From Arthrobacter sp. NicSoilB4 (GTDB taxonomy: Bacteria; Actinomycetota; Actinomycetes; Actinomycetales; Micrococcaceae), in NCBI RefSeq assembly GCF_019977335.1, contig NZ_AP024653.1:3038001-3102000 (forward strand): a stretch of 64,000 nucleotides of DNA, read 5' to 3'. The position numbers and the translations under genes are program-made. The notes under the pieces were generated by a model, which had not been told where the DNA came from, ran no database searches, and saw only the letters and a list, made by a program, of their open reading frames with translations. Each line of letters begins with the position of its first letter. Position 1 is the stretch's first letter. Shown here piece by piece: positions 26,056 to 34,581 of the stretch.

Positions 26056-27255
26056 ATGAGCAACTCTGCAGACAACAATGATGTTGTCATCCTCGCCGCC
26101 GCCCGCACCCCCCAGGGCCGCCTCAACGGCCAGCTCGCCAGCTTCACGGCGGTGGAGCTTGGCGCCCACGCCATCCGGGCAGCCCTGGCTGCCAGCGGAG
26201 TGAAGGCCGAGCAGGTGGACTCGGTGATCATGGGCCAGGTGCTGCAGGCCGGGGCGGGCCAGAACCCTGCCCGCCAGAGCGCCATCGGCGCCGGCATCGG
26301 CTGGAACGTCCCCACTGTCACCATCAACAAGGTCTGCCTGTCCGGGCTGACCGCGGTGATCGACGCCGCCCGGATGATCCGCAGCGGCGATGCCACGGTC
26401 GTCGTCGCCGGCGGCCAGGAGTCGATGACCCGCGCGCCGCACATCCTCCCCGGTTCCCGGCAGGGCTGGACCTACGGCACCGTCCAGGCGCTCGACGTCG
26501 CAGCCCATGACGGGCTGACCGACGCCTTCGACGGGCATTCCATGGGACTGTCCACCGAGAGCAAGAACCTCACGCTGGGCATTGACCGCACGTCCCAGGA
26601 TGAGGTGGCGGCAGCGTCCCACCAGCGCGCTGCCCGGGCCTCCAAGGACGGGGTGTTCGACGGCGAAATCGCCCCGATCAGCGTCAAGCAGCGCAAGGGC
26701 GACCCGATCATCCTGGCCGCCGACGAAGGAATCCGGCCGGACACCACCGTGGGTTCGCTGGCCGGGCTGCGGGCAGCATTCGTCACGGACGGCACCATCA
26801 CCGCCGGCAACTCCTCTCCCCTGTCCGACGGCGCCTCCGCGCTCGTCCTCTCCTCGCGGAAGTTCGCCGAGGACAACGGCCTCGAGTACCTCGCCGTCGT
26901 CGGCAAGCCCGGGCAGGTGGCCGGACCGGACAACTCGCTGCACTCCCAGCCCTCCAACGCGATCCAGAACGCCTTGCACAAGGCCGGCTGGTCCACGGCG
27001 GACCTGGATTTCATTGAGATCAACGAGGCCTTCGGCTCCGTGGCCGTCCAGTCGCTCAAGGACCTCGACTACCCGCTGGAGAAGTGCAACATCCACGGCG
27101 GCGCGATCGCCCTGGGCCACCCGATCGGCGCTTCCGGCGCCCGGCTCGCCCTGCATGCGGCCCATGAGCTGAAGCGGCGCGGCACCGGCAAGGCTGCCGT
27201 CTCCCTGTGCGGCGGCGGCGGCCAGGGCGAAGCGCTCCTGCTGTTCCGCGACTGA
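26056..27255 (+). CDS. Acetyl-CoA C-acetyltransferase (thiolase)
   Basis: Encodes 399 residues of a thiolase-fold enzyme that condenses two acetyl-CoA or cleaves acetoacetyl-CoA. The active-site nucleophile is C94 in TINKVCLSGLTAV; the catalytic His lies in ALGHPIGASGAR and the second Cys in SLCGGGGQGEALL, with INEAFGSVAV between them. The ATG at 26056 has GGAAGAG six bases upstream; the open frame before it is not family-like. It may serve short-chain acyl metabolism or polyhydroxyalkanoate precursors, but no partner genes are present. It is on the plus strand inside the otherwise minus-strand RNA polymerase/ribosome cluster. Confidence 0.95.
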   Translation: MSNSADNNDVVILAAARTPQGRLNGQLASFTAVELGAHAIRAALAASGVKAEQVDSVIMGQVLQAGAGQNPARQSAIGAGIGWNVPTVTINKVCLSGLTAVIDAARMIRSGDATVVVAGGQESMTRAPHILPGSRQGWTYGTVQALDVAAHDGLTDAFDGHSMGLSTESKNLTLGIDRTSQDEVAAASHQRAARASKDGVFDGEIAPISVKQRKGDPIILAADEGIRPDTTVGSLAGLRAAFVTDGTITAGNSSPLSDGASALVLSSRKFAEDNGLEYLAVVGKPGQVAGPDNSLHSQPSNAIQNALHKAGWSTADLDFIEINEAFGSVAVQSLKDLDYPLEKCNIHGGAIALGHPIGASGARLALHAAHELKRRGTGKAAVSLCGGGGQGEALLLFRD

Positions 27256-27260
27256 GCACC

Positions 27261-27773
27261 GTGAGCGAGCCTGCAGCGCCAAACAGCGGGGCGGCCGCCG
27301 CCAGCGCCGTCGGCCGGGAGCGGTTCCTGGCCGACGCCGCCGCGCGGGGCCTCGATGTCCGGATCGTCGAGCGGCTGGCCGCCAACAGCCTGGAGGAGGC
27401 GGCACGGATCCTGGGAATCCAGCCCGGGGATATCGTGAAGTCGCTTGTGGTCAAGCACAAGGACGGGAGTTTCCTGTTCGCCCTCATCCCGGGCGACCGG
27501 CAGATCTCCTGGCCCAAGCTCCGGGCTTTGCTCGGCGTCAACAAGCTCTCGCTGCCGACGGCGGACATCGCCCTGGACGCCACGGGCTACGAGCGCGGCA
27601 CCATCACCCCGCTCGGCAGTACCGTGGCCTGGCCCGTTTATGCGGACGCGAGCATCACCGGCCGCCGGATTTCGATGGGTGCCGGCGAGCACGGCTACAG
27701 CGCGTTCGTGGACGCCGATGCCTTGACCGCCGCCCTCGGTGCCGTCGTGGCGGACATCTCTGAACCGAACTGA
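27261..27773 (+). CDS. ybaK: YbaK/EbsC-type aminoacyl-tRNA deacylase
   Basis: Encodes 170 residues from a GTG at 27261, six bases after the thiolase stop, so the two are probably one transcript. The whole protein is one YbaK/ProRS-INS editing domain: DIVKSLVVKHKDGSFLFALIPGD holds the conserved lysine, and GYERGTITPLGS plus ISMGAGEHGYSA are family motifs. Family members hydrolyse Cys-tRNAPro or related mischarged tRNA in trans. An alanine-rich N-terminus (first 15 residues) is not conserved, so the exact start could be slightly internal. Confidence 0.88.
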   Translation: MSEPAAPNSGAAAASAVGRERFLADAAARGLDVRIVERLAANSLEEAARILGIQPGDIVKSLVVKHKDGSFLFALIPGDRQISWPKLRALLGVNKLSLPTADIALDATGYERGTITPLGSTVAWPVYADASITGRRISMGAGEHGYSAFVDADALTAALGAVVADISEPN

Positions 27774-27806
27774 CCGGCCGGCCGATCTAACCCGGCCGGG
27801 TTAACA

Positions 27807-27869
27807 CAACGCGGGGTCACTTCCGGCCCATCCCGACCTCAGGGATGGGCCGGAAGTGACCCCGCGTTG
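27807..27869. terminator. Very long perfect inverted repeat after ybaK
   Basis: A 28-base-pair perfect stem (27807-27834 with 27842-27869) around the 7-base loop GACCTCA. It starts 34 bases beyond the ybaK stop and also lies downstream of convergent rplL. It lacks a T-tract but would form an exceptionally stable hairpin in either transcript, blocking read-through between convergent operons. Confidence 0.8.
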
Positions 27870-27917
27870 CTGTTTCCCGACACCGGGCACAGCGGACGGT
27901 AAAGGCCCCTAAACGCA

Positions 27918-27951
27918 GGAAACCCCGCCCACCGGAGTGGACGGGGTTTCC
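27918..27951 (-). terminator. Terminator of rplJL
   Basis: Stem GGAAACCCCG-CCAC with GTGG-CGGGGTTTCC (one mismatch) around CGGA, 50 bases beyond the rplL stop. The A/T-rich base of the stem is typical of actinobacterial terminators. Confidence 0.7.
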
Positions 27952-28001
27952 CGGAGCAGAACGGGAACACGAGGTTCCCGGCCGGTTCCAGAAGCGGCGA
28001 G

Positions 28002-28376
28002 TTACTTGAGGGTAACGCGTGCGCCGGCTTCTTCGAGCTGTGCAACAGCCTTCTCGGCAGCTTCCTTGGTGACACCTTCGAGAACAGCCTTCGGAGCGCT
28101 GTCAACCAGGTCCTTGGCTTCCTTGAGACCCAGGGAAGTGATGGCGCGAACTTCCTTGATGACTGCAATCTTCTTGTCGCCCGGGTGCTCCAGGACGACG
28201 TCGAATGCGGTCTTCTCTTCTTCTTCTGCAGCGGCGCCGGCAGCGGGGCCAGCAACAGCAACAGCAGCAGCCGTAACTTCGAAGGTCTCTTCGAAGAGCT
28301 TGACGAACTCAGAGAGCTCGATGATGGTCAGTTCCTTGAAAGCTTCAATGAGCTCTTCGTTGGTGAGCTTCGCCAT
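28002..28376 (-). CDS. rplL: 50S ribosomal protein L7/L12
   Basis: Encodes a 124-residue bL12, the flexible stalk protein that recruits translational GTPases. Layout: N-terminal dimerisation domain (residues 1-35), an Ala/Gly-rich hinge ([15 protein letters not shown]) and a C-terminal domain with [20 protein letters not shown] and the factor-binding lysines. It follows rplJ by 74 bases, the classical pairing, and ends before a terminator. Confidence 0.98.
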   Translation of the reverse strand: MAKLTNEELIEAFKELTIIELSEFVKLFEETFEVTAAAVAVAGPAAGAAAEEEEKTAFDVVLEHPGDKKIAVIKEVRAITSLGLKEAKDLVDSAPKAVLEGVTKEAAEKAVAQLEEAGARVTLK

Positions 28377-28450
28377 GGTGTGGCGTCCTTCCTATAGTGG
28401 TGTCCGGCAGCCCGGGGGCTGGCCTTCGCACCGGAGTCTGGTTTAGAGAG

Positions 28451-29059
28451 TTAGTTCTCTTCGGGGGCTGCAGCGTCGGCCGGAGCCTCAGCAGCGGCGT
28501 CAGCCGGAGCTTCAGCGGGAGCGTCGGCCGGGGCTTCTTCAGCGGCGGGCGCTTCGGCTTCGGCCGGTGCACCGTTCTCTTCTTCAAGCTTGAGGCGCAG
28601 CGCGTCGATGATGCGTGCAGCGGCGGCAGCAGGAGCCTTGAGGATGCCTGCAACCTTGGCGAGCTGCAGCTCGCGGGACTCGAGTGCTGCCAGGGCAGCA
28701 ACTTCGCTGGCGTTCAGTGCCTTGCCCTCGAAGTAACCGGTCTTGATAACCAGCTGCTTGTTGGTCTTGGCAAAATCCGTCAGGCTCTTGGCAGCGGCAA
28801 CTGCGTCACCCTTGATGAACGCGATTGCAGTGGGGCCGGCGAGCTGACCGTCGAATGCTTCGACACCAGCTTCCTTGGCTGCAATAGCGGTCAGGGTGTT
28901 CTTGACGACCGAGAACTTGGTGTCCTGGCCGAGAGAGACACGCAGCTGCTTGAGCTGTGCAACGGTGAGCCCACGGTATTCGGTCAGGACAGCGGCGTTC
29001 GATTCCTTGAAATCGTTAGTGATCTCAGCTACTGCTGAAACCTTGCTAGGCGTTGCCAT
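28451..29059 (-). CDS. rplJ: 50S ribosomal protein L10 with long acidic Ala-rich tail
   Basis: Encodes 202 residues from the ATG at 29057-29059, preceded by GGAAGGAGGG. The first 160 residues are normal uL10 (TNDFKESNAAVLTEYRGLTV and the L12-binding C-terminal helix). They are followed by about 40 residues made of Ala, Pro, Glu and Asp in imperfect APAEAPAD-type repeats. uL10 anchors L12 dimers in the stalk; the acidic tail is an accessory extension of unknown role. The gene is preceded by a structured leader, where L10-L12 probably represses translation. Confidence 0.97.
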   Translation of the reverse strand: MATPSKVSAVAEITNDFKESNAAVLTEYRGLTVAQLKQLRVSLGQDTKFSVVKNTLTAIAAKEAGVEAFDGQLAGPTAIAFIKGDAVAAAKSLTDFAKTNKQLVIKTGYFEGKALNASEVAALAALESRELQLAKVAGILKAPAAAAARIIDALRLKLEEENGAPAEAEAPAAEEAPADAPAEAPADAAAEAPADAAAPEEN

Positions 29060-29099
29060 AACCCTCCTTCCGGGGATAGTGCCGGTGATTCCCGGTCCC

Positions 29100-29311
29100 C
29101 GCTCAAAAGAGCTAAAAACTAAAAACGCCCCGCGCAGATGCACGGGGCTTGTCTCGACGCGGTCCATGACTGCGGAGCTTTGCTTCGTTCACCTGCGCCG
29201 GCCGCCCTATGTTCAGGGTCCTTCGTCTGGAGATCCACTGGCTCTCCCGGCGCGACTGCAGAAGTGAGTCTTGCTTGGGAGAGTGGATTTCCAACAACCG
29301 ACGGTCTTTGG
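29100..29311 (-). ncRNA. rplJ-rplL leader RNA (L10 leader type)
   Basis: From the predicted start near 29311, the minus-strand leader opens with AAAGACCGTCGG, then a long stem (29277-29288 with 29233-29248, carrying a three-base bulge). Next comes a GCGCAGGTGAACGAAGC segment and a GCCCCG/CGGGGC hairpin (29127-29148) followed by TTTTT (29121-29125). The bulged stem beside an AGACCG element matches what is known of L10-binding leader RNAs. The terminal hairpin looks like an intrinsic terminator inside the leader, so regulation may include attenuation. Assignment is by pattern, not by covariance search. Confidence 0.75.
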
Positions 29312-29318
29312 TCCTCCC

Positions 29319-29348
29319 AGCTTACGCGAGACCCGCCGTGTGCTCCAA
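29319..29348 (-). promoter_or_regulatory. Candidate rplJL promoter
   Basis: On the minus strand TTGGAG (29343-29348) and TAAGCT (29319-29324) are separated by 18 bases. The implied start, near 29311, fits exactly in front of the conserved leader RNA. Confidence 0.55.
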
Positions 29349-29368
29349 ATCGGCGGCCCGCAGGCAGG

Positions 29369-30478
29369 TCAGCTGAGGCTCGGGCTGAAGTCCGGGAGTT
29401 CCTTTTGCCAGATTCCCGTCACCCCGGCCGTGGTAAACCCGAGCTGCTGGTTGACCTTGAGCAGGTAGCGGTTCTCCGGCGCGTTCCAGGTGTAGATCAC
29501 CCGGGCATCCGGGAACTGCTCGGCGAGCCGCTCCATGTTGGCGACCTTGATCAGCAGGCCAAGCTTGTTGCCGCGGTGCTCCCGGAGGACCACAGTGTCG
29601 TCCTGGAACACGACGTCGGGGCGCAGCGCGAGGACGCTGATGGTGGTGAGTCCAACGAGCCCGCCGCTGGCGATGTGCTCGACGGCGGTGACCACTGTTC
29701 GGCGGCCCTGCGCGACGGCGACCTCTTCCGCCTCACGGAGGATGCCGCCGTCGAACACCATGGCTGTGTCATCAACGCCGGGCACGCCGTCCTCGCCCGC
29801 GCTGTTTTCCAGCGCGGCGACGGCCTCAAGCCACTGGTCCGGGCACCGGTCCGTCCAGTGGTGCAGGCGGTAGCGTCCGCCGTTGGCTTCCTCCGCCTCG
29901 GTCTCCAGCTCCTCGACCAGTTCGCTGTCGAGGGGAAGTGTGCAGGCACTGAATTGTTCGATGTGCTGCAGGGTATAGCCGCTGTGGCGGGCGAACTCGA
30001 CCTCCCGGCTGTTCAAAGGGACGAAACCCAGGCCCGTGCCGGGCACCAGCTGCTCCGCTGAATCGTCCCCGAGCTCGGCACTCGGATGGTTCGTGTCGAT
30101 CAGGATGGTGTGGCGGCCCTCGTCGCGGGCGAAGTGCTCCGCGGCTTCGAGCAGCTGCCGGCCCACGCCCTGGCCCTGGTACTCCGGCAGGATGTCGAGG
30201 GCGAACTCGGCAAGATCAAGGTTGTCCGCGAGGGGCAGCGCGATGTCGACGGTCCCGACGATCTCTCCGTCGACCTTGGCCACGAGGATGACCTGGCGCT
30301 CGTACGGGTCTGCCATCTCGAGGAGTTTTTCCTGGGGTGCGTAGGCGAGGTCATCGCTCCCCCAGGTCTGCATTCGCACCTTGCGCCCGACTTCGACGGC
30401 GGCAATGAAATCTGCGGCGTCCTGCCCGTCCAGCGAATCGGGAATCCAGAGCTGTTCAATCCGTACGTCGTTTGCCAT
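29369..30478 (-). CDS. Tandem-domain GNAT-family acetyltransferase (copy A)
   Basis: Encodes 369 residues from the ATG at 30476-30478. Two GNAT-like halves are visible. The first contains VILVAKVDGEIVGTVDIALP and ILPEYQGQGVGRQLLEAAE, the acetyl-CoA pyrophosphate loop (Q/RxxGxG/A). The second contains VVLREHRGNKLGLLIKVANM and the NAPENRYLLKVNQQLGF terminal motif. The substrate is unknown. It is paralogous to the next gene on the same strand. The start is uncertain; further in-frame Met codons lie up to 36 bases upstream. It sits between rplA and the rplJL leader but is not part of the ribosomal operon. Confidence 0.85.
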   Translation of the reverse strand: MANDVRIEQLWIPDSLDGQDAADFIAAVEVGRKVRMQTWGSDDLAYAPQEKLLEMADPYERQVILVAKVDGEIVGTVDIALPLADNLDLAEFALDILPEYQGQGVGRQLLEAAEHFARDEGRHTILIDTNHPSAELGDDSAEQLVPGTGLGFVPLNSREVEFARHSGYTLQHIEQFSACTLPLDSELVEELETEAEEANGGRYRLHHWTDRCPDQWLEAVAALENSAGEDGVPGVDDTAMVFDGGILREAEEVAVAQGRRTVVTAVEHIASGGLVGLTTISVLALRPDVVFQDDTVVLREHRGNKLGLLIKVANMERLAEQFPDARVIYTWNAPENRYLLKVNQQLGFTTAGVTGIWQKELPDFSPSLS

Positions 30479-30586
30479 AGAGGGCATCATCCCAGCCATT
30501 CTGCCGTCCACCACCGGTGCCGGAAACCCGGCAGCAGCCGGGCTTCACCCGTCAGCATATGCCGGTTTTGGTTGCCGTTCCATGGG

Positions 30587-31687
30587 TTACGGCGTGACCA
30601 CTCGCTGCCATTCGCCGTCCCAGCCGGCGGGCCGGAATCCGAGGGCATTGTTGATGGCGAGCATGTGGTCGTTTTCCGCGGCGTTGAAGGTGATAACGCG
30701 TTCCACGGCCGGGTAGTCTGCCAGCAGGCGGCGGAGGTTGCGGATCTTGACCAGCATGCCCAGACGGTGCCCGCGGTGGCTCGCGGCGACCAGCGTGTCG
30801 TCCTGGTCTGCCAGCCACGGTTTGCCCGGTGCCAGTTCGAGCACGGAGTAGGCGGCCAGTTCGCCCCCTCCGCGGTGCCGTGCGGCGGTGACGAGGGAGA
30901 CGTTGCCGGCCTCCTTCCATGTGTTCTCGACGTTCCGCACGCGCGCGGTATCCCAGGTCTCCTCTTCATAGCTGAGTCCGCCAGTCGGCGCGTCCGTGCT
31001 CATCCGGGACATCAGCACGGCAAGCTGCTCCACGTACTCATCCGGACAATGGTCCGTCCAGGAAATCAGCTCGTACGGCTCCGCCTTGGCCAGCGAGTCC
31101 CGCTCCAGGGCGTCCAGCAACTTTGGATCCGGCGGCATGGCGAGGGAGCTGAAGCGCTCCACCTGCTCAAGCTGGTAGCCCGCGCGTTGCGCGAACCGGA
31201 CCGCCCGTGCCGACGCCGGCAGCGCCCCGGTACCGGTGACAGGCTTCAGGACGTCCGGGCCGTCCGCGTCAAAGTCGGCCGGGTGCTCAGTGAAGGTCAT
31301 CAGGACGTTGCGTCCGTCCGCGACTGCCACCGCCTCAATATGGGCCAGCAGCACCCGTCCGATCCCGCGGCCGGTGAAGCCGTTCAGGACGTCCACGTGG
31401 AGGAAAGCGCTGCCGAGGTTCTCCTGCTGCTCGCAGCTAATCCAGGACCTTGCGACCATCTGTCCGTCCACCCGGACGAAGAAGAGCTGCATTCGACTGT
31501 AGGCGTCGTCCCGCCAGTACCGGAGCCGGGCGCCGACCGGTGTGGCGCGGTCCAGGTTCCCCCAACTCTCCATCACCAGGGCGTCGCTGAGCGCACTGAA
31601 GTCCAGGAAGTCCCCGGCGTCGGCGGAGTCCAGGGCAGAGGGCAGGATCAGGGGTTCTATGCGGTACGTCGCTGCAGTCACCGGCAC
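30587..31687 (-). CDS. Tandem-domain GNAT-family acetyltransferase (copy B)
   Basis: Encodes about 366 residues with the same two-domain plan as its neighbour. The first half has LHVDVLNGFTGRGIGRVLLA and the second has LVAASHRGHRLGMLVKIRNL and NAAENDHMLAINNALGF. Matching segments (HRGHRLGMLVKIRN against HRGNKLGLLIKVAN) show the two arose by gene duplication and then diverged. The first pyrophosphate loop differs (GRGIGR against GQGVGR). Start is a GTG, with a second GTG two codons on. No substrate can be inferred. Confidence 0.85.
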   Translation of the reverse strand: MPVTAATYRIEPLILPSALDSADAGDFLDFSALSDALVMESWGNLDRATPVGARLRYWRDDAYSRMQLFFVRVDGQMVARSWISCEQQENLGSAFLHVDVLNGFTGRGIGRVLLAHIEAVAVADGRNVLMTFTEHPADFDADGPDVLKPVTGTGALPASARAVRFAQRAGYQLEQVERFSSLAMPPDPKLLDALERDSLAKAEPYELISWTDHCPDEYVEQLAVLMSRMSTDAPTGGLSYEEETWDTARVRNVENTWKEAGNVSLVTAARHRGGGELAAYSVLELAPGKPWLADQDDTLVAASHRGHRLGMLVKIRNLRRLLADYPAVERVITFNAAENDHMLAINNALGFRPAGWDGEWQRVVTP

Positions 31688-31711
31688 AGCCTAACCGGCT
31701 CCCGGAACGCG

Positions 31712-31747
31712 GAAAAGACCGCCCCGCGGATGCGGGACGGTCTTTTC
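31712..31747. terminator. Terminator of rplKA
   Basis: Stem GAAAAGACCG with CGGTCTTTTC, plus an inner CCGC/GCGG stem around GGAT, 29 bases beyond the rplA stop. The A/T flanks make it effective in both directions. Confidence 0.88.
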
Positions 31748-31776
31748 TGTGCTTACTACGGCAAGCCTGTGGAGGA

Positions 31777-32484
31777 TTAGACCTCGGTCAGGACCTTGGT
31801 GACGTTGGGGTCAACCGAGATGCCCGGGCCAAACGTGGTGGCGACGGTAGCCTTCTGGATGTAGCGGCCCTTGGAAGCGGACGGCTTGAGGCGGAGGACC
31901 TCTTCCAGAGCGGCTGCGTAGTTCTCGGCCAGCTTGATGGCGTCGAAGGAAACCTTGCCGATGATGAAGTGCAGGTTCGAGTGCTTGTCGACGCGGAAGT
32001 CGATCTTGCCGCCCTTGATGTCGTTGACGGCCTTGGCGACGTCAGCGGTCACGGTGCCGGTCTTCGGGTTCGGCATCAGGTTACGCGGACCCAGGACCTT
32101 ACCGAGGCGGCCAACCTTGCCCATGAGGTCAGGGGTGGCAACTGCGGCGTCGAAGTCGGTCCAGCCGGCTGCGATCTTTTCGATCAGGTCATCGGAACCA
32201 ACGAAGTCGGCGCCGGCAGCGATTGCTGCCTCAGCCTTGTCGCCCGTTGCGAACACGAGGACGCGGGCAACCTTACCGGTGCCGTGCGGCAGGTTAACGG
32301 TGCCGCGGACCATCTGGTCAGCCTTACGCGGGTCTACACCCAGGCGGAAAGCAACCTCAACGGTGGCGTCGAACTTGGACGGGTTGGTGTCCTTGGCGAG
32401 GGTCACTGCCTCGAACGGCGCGTAGAACTTCTCCGCGTCGATCTTGGCTGCGGCTGCCTCATATGCTTTGCTGCGCTTTGCCAT
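31777..32484 (-). CDS. rplA: 50S ribosomal protein L1
   Basis: Encodes a 235-residue uL1, which forms the mobile L1 stalk at the E site. The ATG at 32482-32484 follows AAGGAG and starts [18 protein letters not shown]; the upstream open frame is not family-like. Conserved segments [34 protein letters not shown] and the C-terminal [14 protein letters not shown] are intact. Second gene of the rplKA pair, 183 bases after rplK. Confidence 0.98.
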   Translation of the reverse strand: MAKRSKAYEAAAAKIDAEKFYAPFEAVTLAKDTNPSKFDATVEVAFRLGVDPRKADQMVRGTVNLPHGTGKVARVLVFATGDKAEAAIAAGADFVGSDDLIEKIAAGWTDFDAAVATPDLMGKVGRLGKVLGPRNLMPNPKTGTVTADVAKAVNDIKGGKIDFRVDKHSNLHFIIGKVSFDAIKLAENYAAALEEVLRLKPSASKGRYIQKATVATTFGPGISVDPNVTKVLTEV

Positions 32485-32667
32485 GCTGCTTATTCTCCTT
32501 GTGCAGTTGTGGTCTGCGGACCGCGCTGGGCCCTGCCACAGTCGGGACTCCGGAAGGTGTTTCCGGATTTCCGACATTTCAATGTTTAGGTGGTGCCGGT
32601 CGCCCGGCGGTGCTGCCCGGCGTCGTGGTCGGTTGCCCGGACCCGACGCCGCATCAGCGGTGGGGAA

Positions 32668-33099
32668 TTAACCCTCGACGGTGATACCCATGGAGCGGGC
32701 GGTGCCGGCGATGATCTTCGCGGCGCCTTCCAGGCTGGTGGCGTTGAGGTCTTCCATCTTGGTGGTGGCGATCTCGTTGACCTGGGCCTGGGTCAGCTTG
32801 GCAACCTTGACGGTGTGCGGGGTAGCCGAACCCTTGGCGACGCCTGCAGCCTTTTTGATGAGCTCTGCAGCCGGCGGCGTCTTGGTGATGAACGTGAATG
32901 AGCGGTCCTCGTAGACCGTGATTTCAACCGGAATAACGTTGCCGCGCTGGGCTTCCGTCGCAGCGTTGTACGCCTTGCAGAATTCCATGATGTTGACACC
33001 GTGCTGGCCAAGCGCAGGACCGATCGGCGGAGCCGGGTTAGCGGCACCTGCCTGGATCTGCAGCTTGATGAGGCCGGTGACCTTCTTCTTGGGAGCCAA
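32668..33099 (-). CDS. rplK: 50S ribosomal protein L11
   Basis: Encodes a 143-residue uL11 ([40 protein letters not shown]), which forms the GTPase-associated centre with 23S rRNA and is the thiostrepton target region. The start is a TTG at 33097-33099 with AGAAGGA upstream; no ATG or GTG gives the conserved N-terminus. It follows nusG by 130 bases. Confidence 0.97.
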
Positions 33100-33229
33100 T
33101 GTAGGGTCCTTCTCTCAATTACTTCCTGGGACACAGGAGCGTGCCTCAGGTTGGTGGCCGCCATGGCGAGGCGGCCGGCCGCCCCTGGCTGCTAAAGCGG
33201 GCAGTCCGGGGCGAATTCTGTGGGGATAA

Positions 33230-34030
33230 CTAGATCTTGCTGACCTGGTTGAAGGACAGCGTGACCGGGGTCTCGCGCTCGAAGATGGACACCAGGACCA
33301 CCAGGGTCTGCGAGTCCACCTTGATTTCGGAGATCGTTGCCGGAAGGGTCTCGAAGGGGCCTTCCTTGACGATGACCGACTCGCCGACCTCGAAGTCGAC
33401 GTCGATCTGCGCGGCAGCGTGCTTGACGGGCTTGCCCTTCTCGGCCTGCTCTTCTTCGAAGACCGGGGCGAGCATGGAGAAGACCTCGTCGAGGCGCAGC
33501 GGGACCGGGTTGTGTGCGTTGCCCACGAAGCCGGTGACGCCCGGGGTGTGGCGGACGGCGCCCCAGGAGGCATCTGTCAGGTCCATGCGGACCAGGACGT
33601 AGCCGGGGATGCGGACGCGGTTGATGACCTTGCGCTGAGCATTCTTGATCTCAACGACTTCCTCCATCGGAACCTGGATTTCGAAGATGTAATCTTCCAT
33701 GTCCAGGGTCTGGATGCGGGTCTCAAGGTTGGCCTTGACGCGGTTTTCGTAGCCGGCGTAGGAGTGGATGACGTACCAGTCGCCCTCCTGGCGGCGCAGC
33801 TTGGCCTTGAACTCATCGGCCGGATCAACCTCTGCGGCGGCAGCGGCCGCAGCCAGCGCGTCGCCTGATTCGTCTTCTGCTTCTTCGCCGGCGTCGGCGT
33901 CGGCGGTTTCGTCAGCGACGTCGGATTCGGGCGCAGCAGACGCAGCCTCGGACTCTTCCCCGGCTTCCACCGCGGCGTCCTGGCTCTTATCCAGCTCAGT
34001 CTCAGTTACCTCGAGCTCCTGCTCAGACAC
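33230..34030 (-). CDS. nusG: Transcription termination/antitermination factor NusG with acidic N-terminal extension
   Basis: Encodes 266 residues from a GTG at 34028-34030, chosen for AGGAG five bases upstream; a start ten codons earlier lacks one. The first 80 residues are a low-complexity acidic, Ala-rich extension. The NGN domain follows ([20 protein letters not shown] ... GYVLVRMDL), then the KOW domain ([20 protein letters not shown]). NusG binds RNA polymerase and, through its KOW domain, Rho and S10. N-terminal extensions are known in actinobacterial NusG. Confidence 0.97.
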   Translation of the reverse strand: MSEQELEVTETELDKSQDAAVEAGEESEAASAAPESDVADETADADAGEEAEDESGDALAAAAAAAEVDPADEFKAKLRRQEGDWYVIHSYAGYENRVKANLETRIQTLDMEDYIFEIQVPMEEVVEIKNAQRKVINRVRIPGYVLVRMDLTDASWGAVRHTPGVTGFVGNAHNPVPLRLDEVFSMLAPVFEEEQAEKGKPVKHAAAQIDVDFEVGESVIVKEGPFETLPATISEIKVDSQTLVVLVSIFERETPVTLSFNQVSKI

Positions 34031-34145
34031 TTGGTCTCCTGCTTCCTCATTGCCTAACATGCCTATTTAAATGACTCAATTCCGCACACTCCGCGGAACC
34101 TCCGGAATCCCGGTGGTAATCCACGCAGTCTGCGGAGCGGTCGCC

Positions 34146-34430
34146 TTAGCGGCCCGTGGGCGCAACGCCGCCGAAGACCCAGGCCACTCCGGTCCCGAAG
34201 GCCAGATCCAGCAGGGTGACGATGAGCATCATGATGACCACGAACACCAGCACCACGAGCGTGTAATTGATCAGTTCCTTGCGGGTCGGTGCAACGACCT
34301 TCTTCAGTTCGCCAATTACCTGGCGGACGAAGAGCGCAATTCGAGCGAAGAAACCTGCCTTGGGGGCATTCTTGGCGGGGCGGCCACTGGAGCTGCTTGC
34401 AGCCGTTTCGGTCACCTGGTCCTCACTCAT
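34146..34430 (-). CDS. secE: Preprotein translocase subunit SecE
   Basis: Encodes about 94 residues: a hydrophilic Ser/Ala-rich N-terminus, the conserved amphipathic FVRQVIGELKKVVAPTRKEL segment and one transmembrane helix (LVVLVFVVIMMLIVTLLDL). SecE clamps SecY in the membrane channel. It lies between tRNA-Trp and nusG, the standard order. The ATG at 34428-34430 is the best start, but GAGG lies almost on top of it, so the start is not certain. Confidence 0.95.
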   Translation of the reverse strand: MSEDQVTETAASSSSGRPAKNAPKAGFFARIALFVRQVIGELKKVVAPTRKELINYTLVVLVFVVIMMLIVTLLDLAFGTGVAWVFGGVAPTGR

Positions 34431-34508
34431 CCTCGCAATGTCGGATACCCGGCTCTGAACTGAACCATGGTTGCTGCGCTTGCTCCGGAGAAACCGGAAC
34501 AGCTTGCG

Positions 34509-34581
34509 CAGGGCAGACAGGACTCGAACCTGCAACCTGCGGTTTTGGAGACCGCTGCGCTACCAATTGCGCCACTACCCT
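34509..34581 (-). tRNA. tRNA-Trp (anticodon CCA)
   Basis: A 73-base cloverleaf on the minus strand: acceptor AGGGTAG/CTGCCCT, D-arm GCGC with AATTGGTA loop, anticodon stem GCGGT/ACCGC with loop CTCCAAA, T-arm GCAGG-TTCGAGT-CCTGT and discriminator G. The 3' CCA is not encoded. It lies just upstream of secE, where tRNA-Trp is found in many bacteria, and is probably co-transcribed with secE-nusG. Confidence 0.97.
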
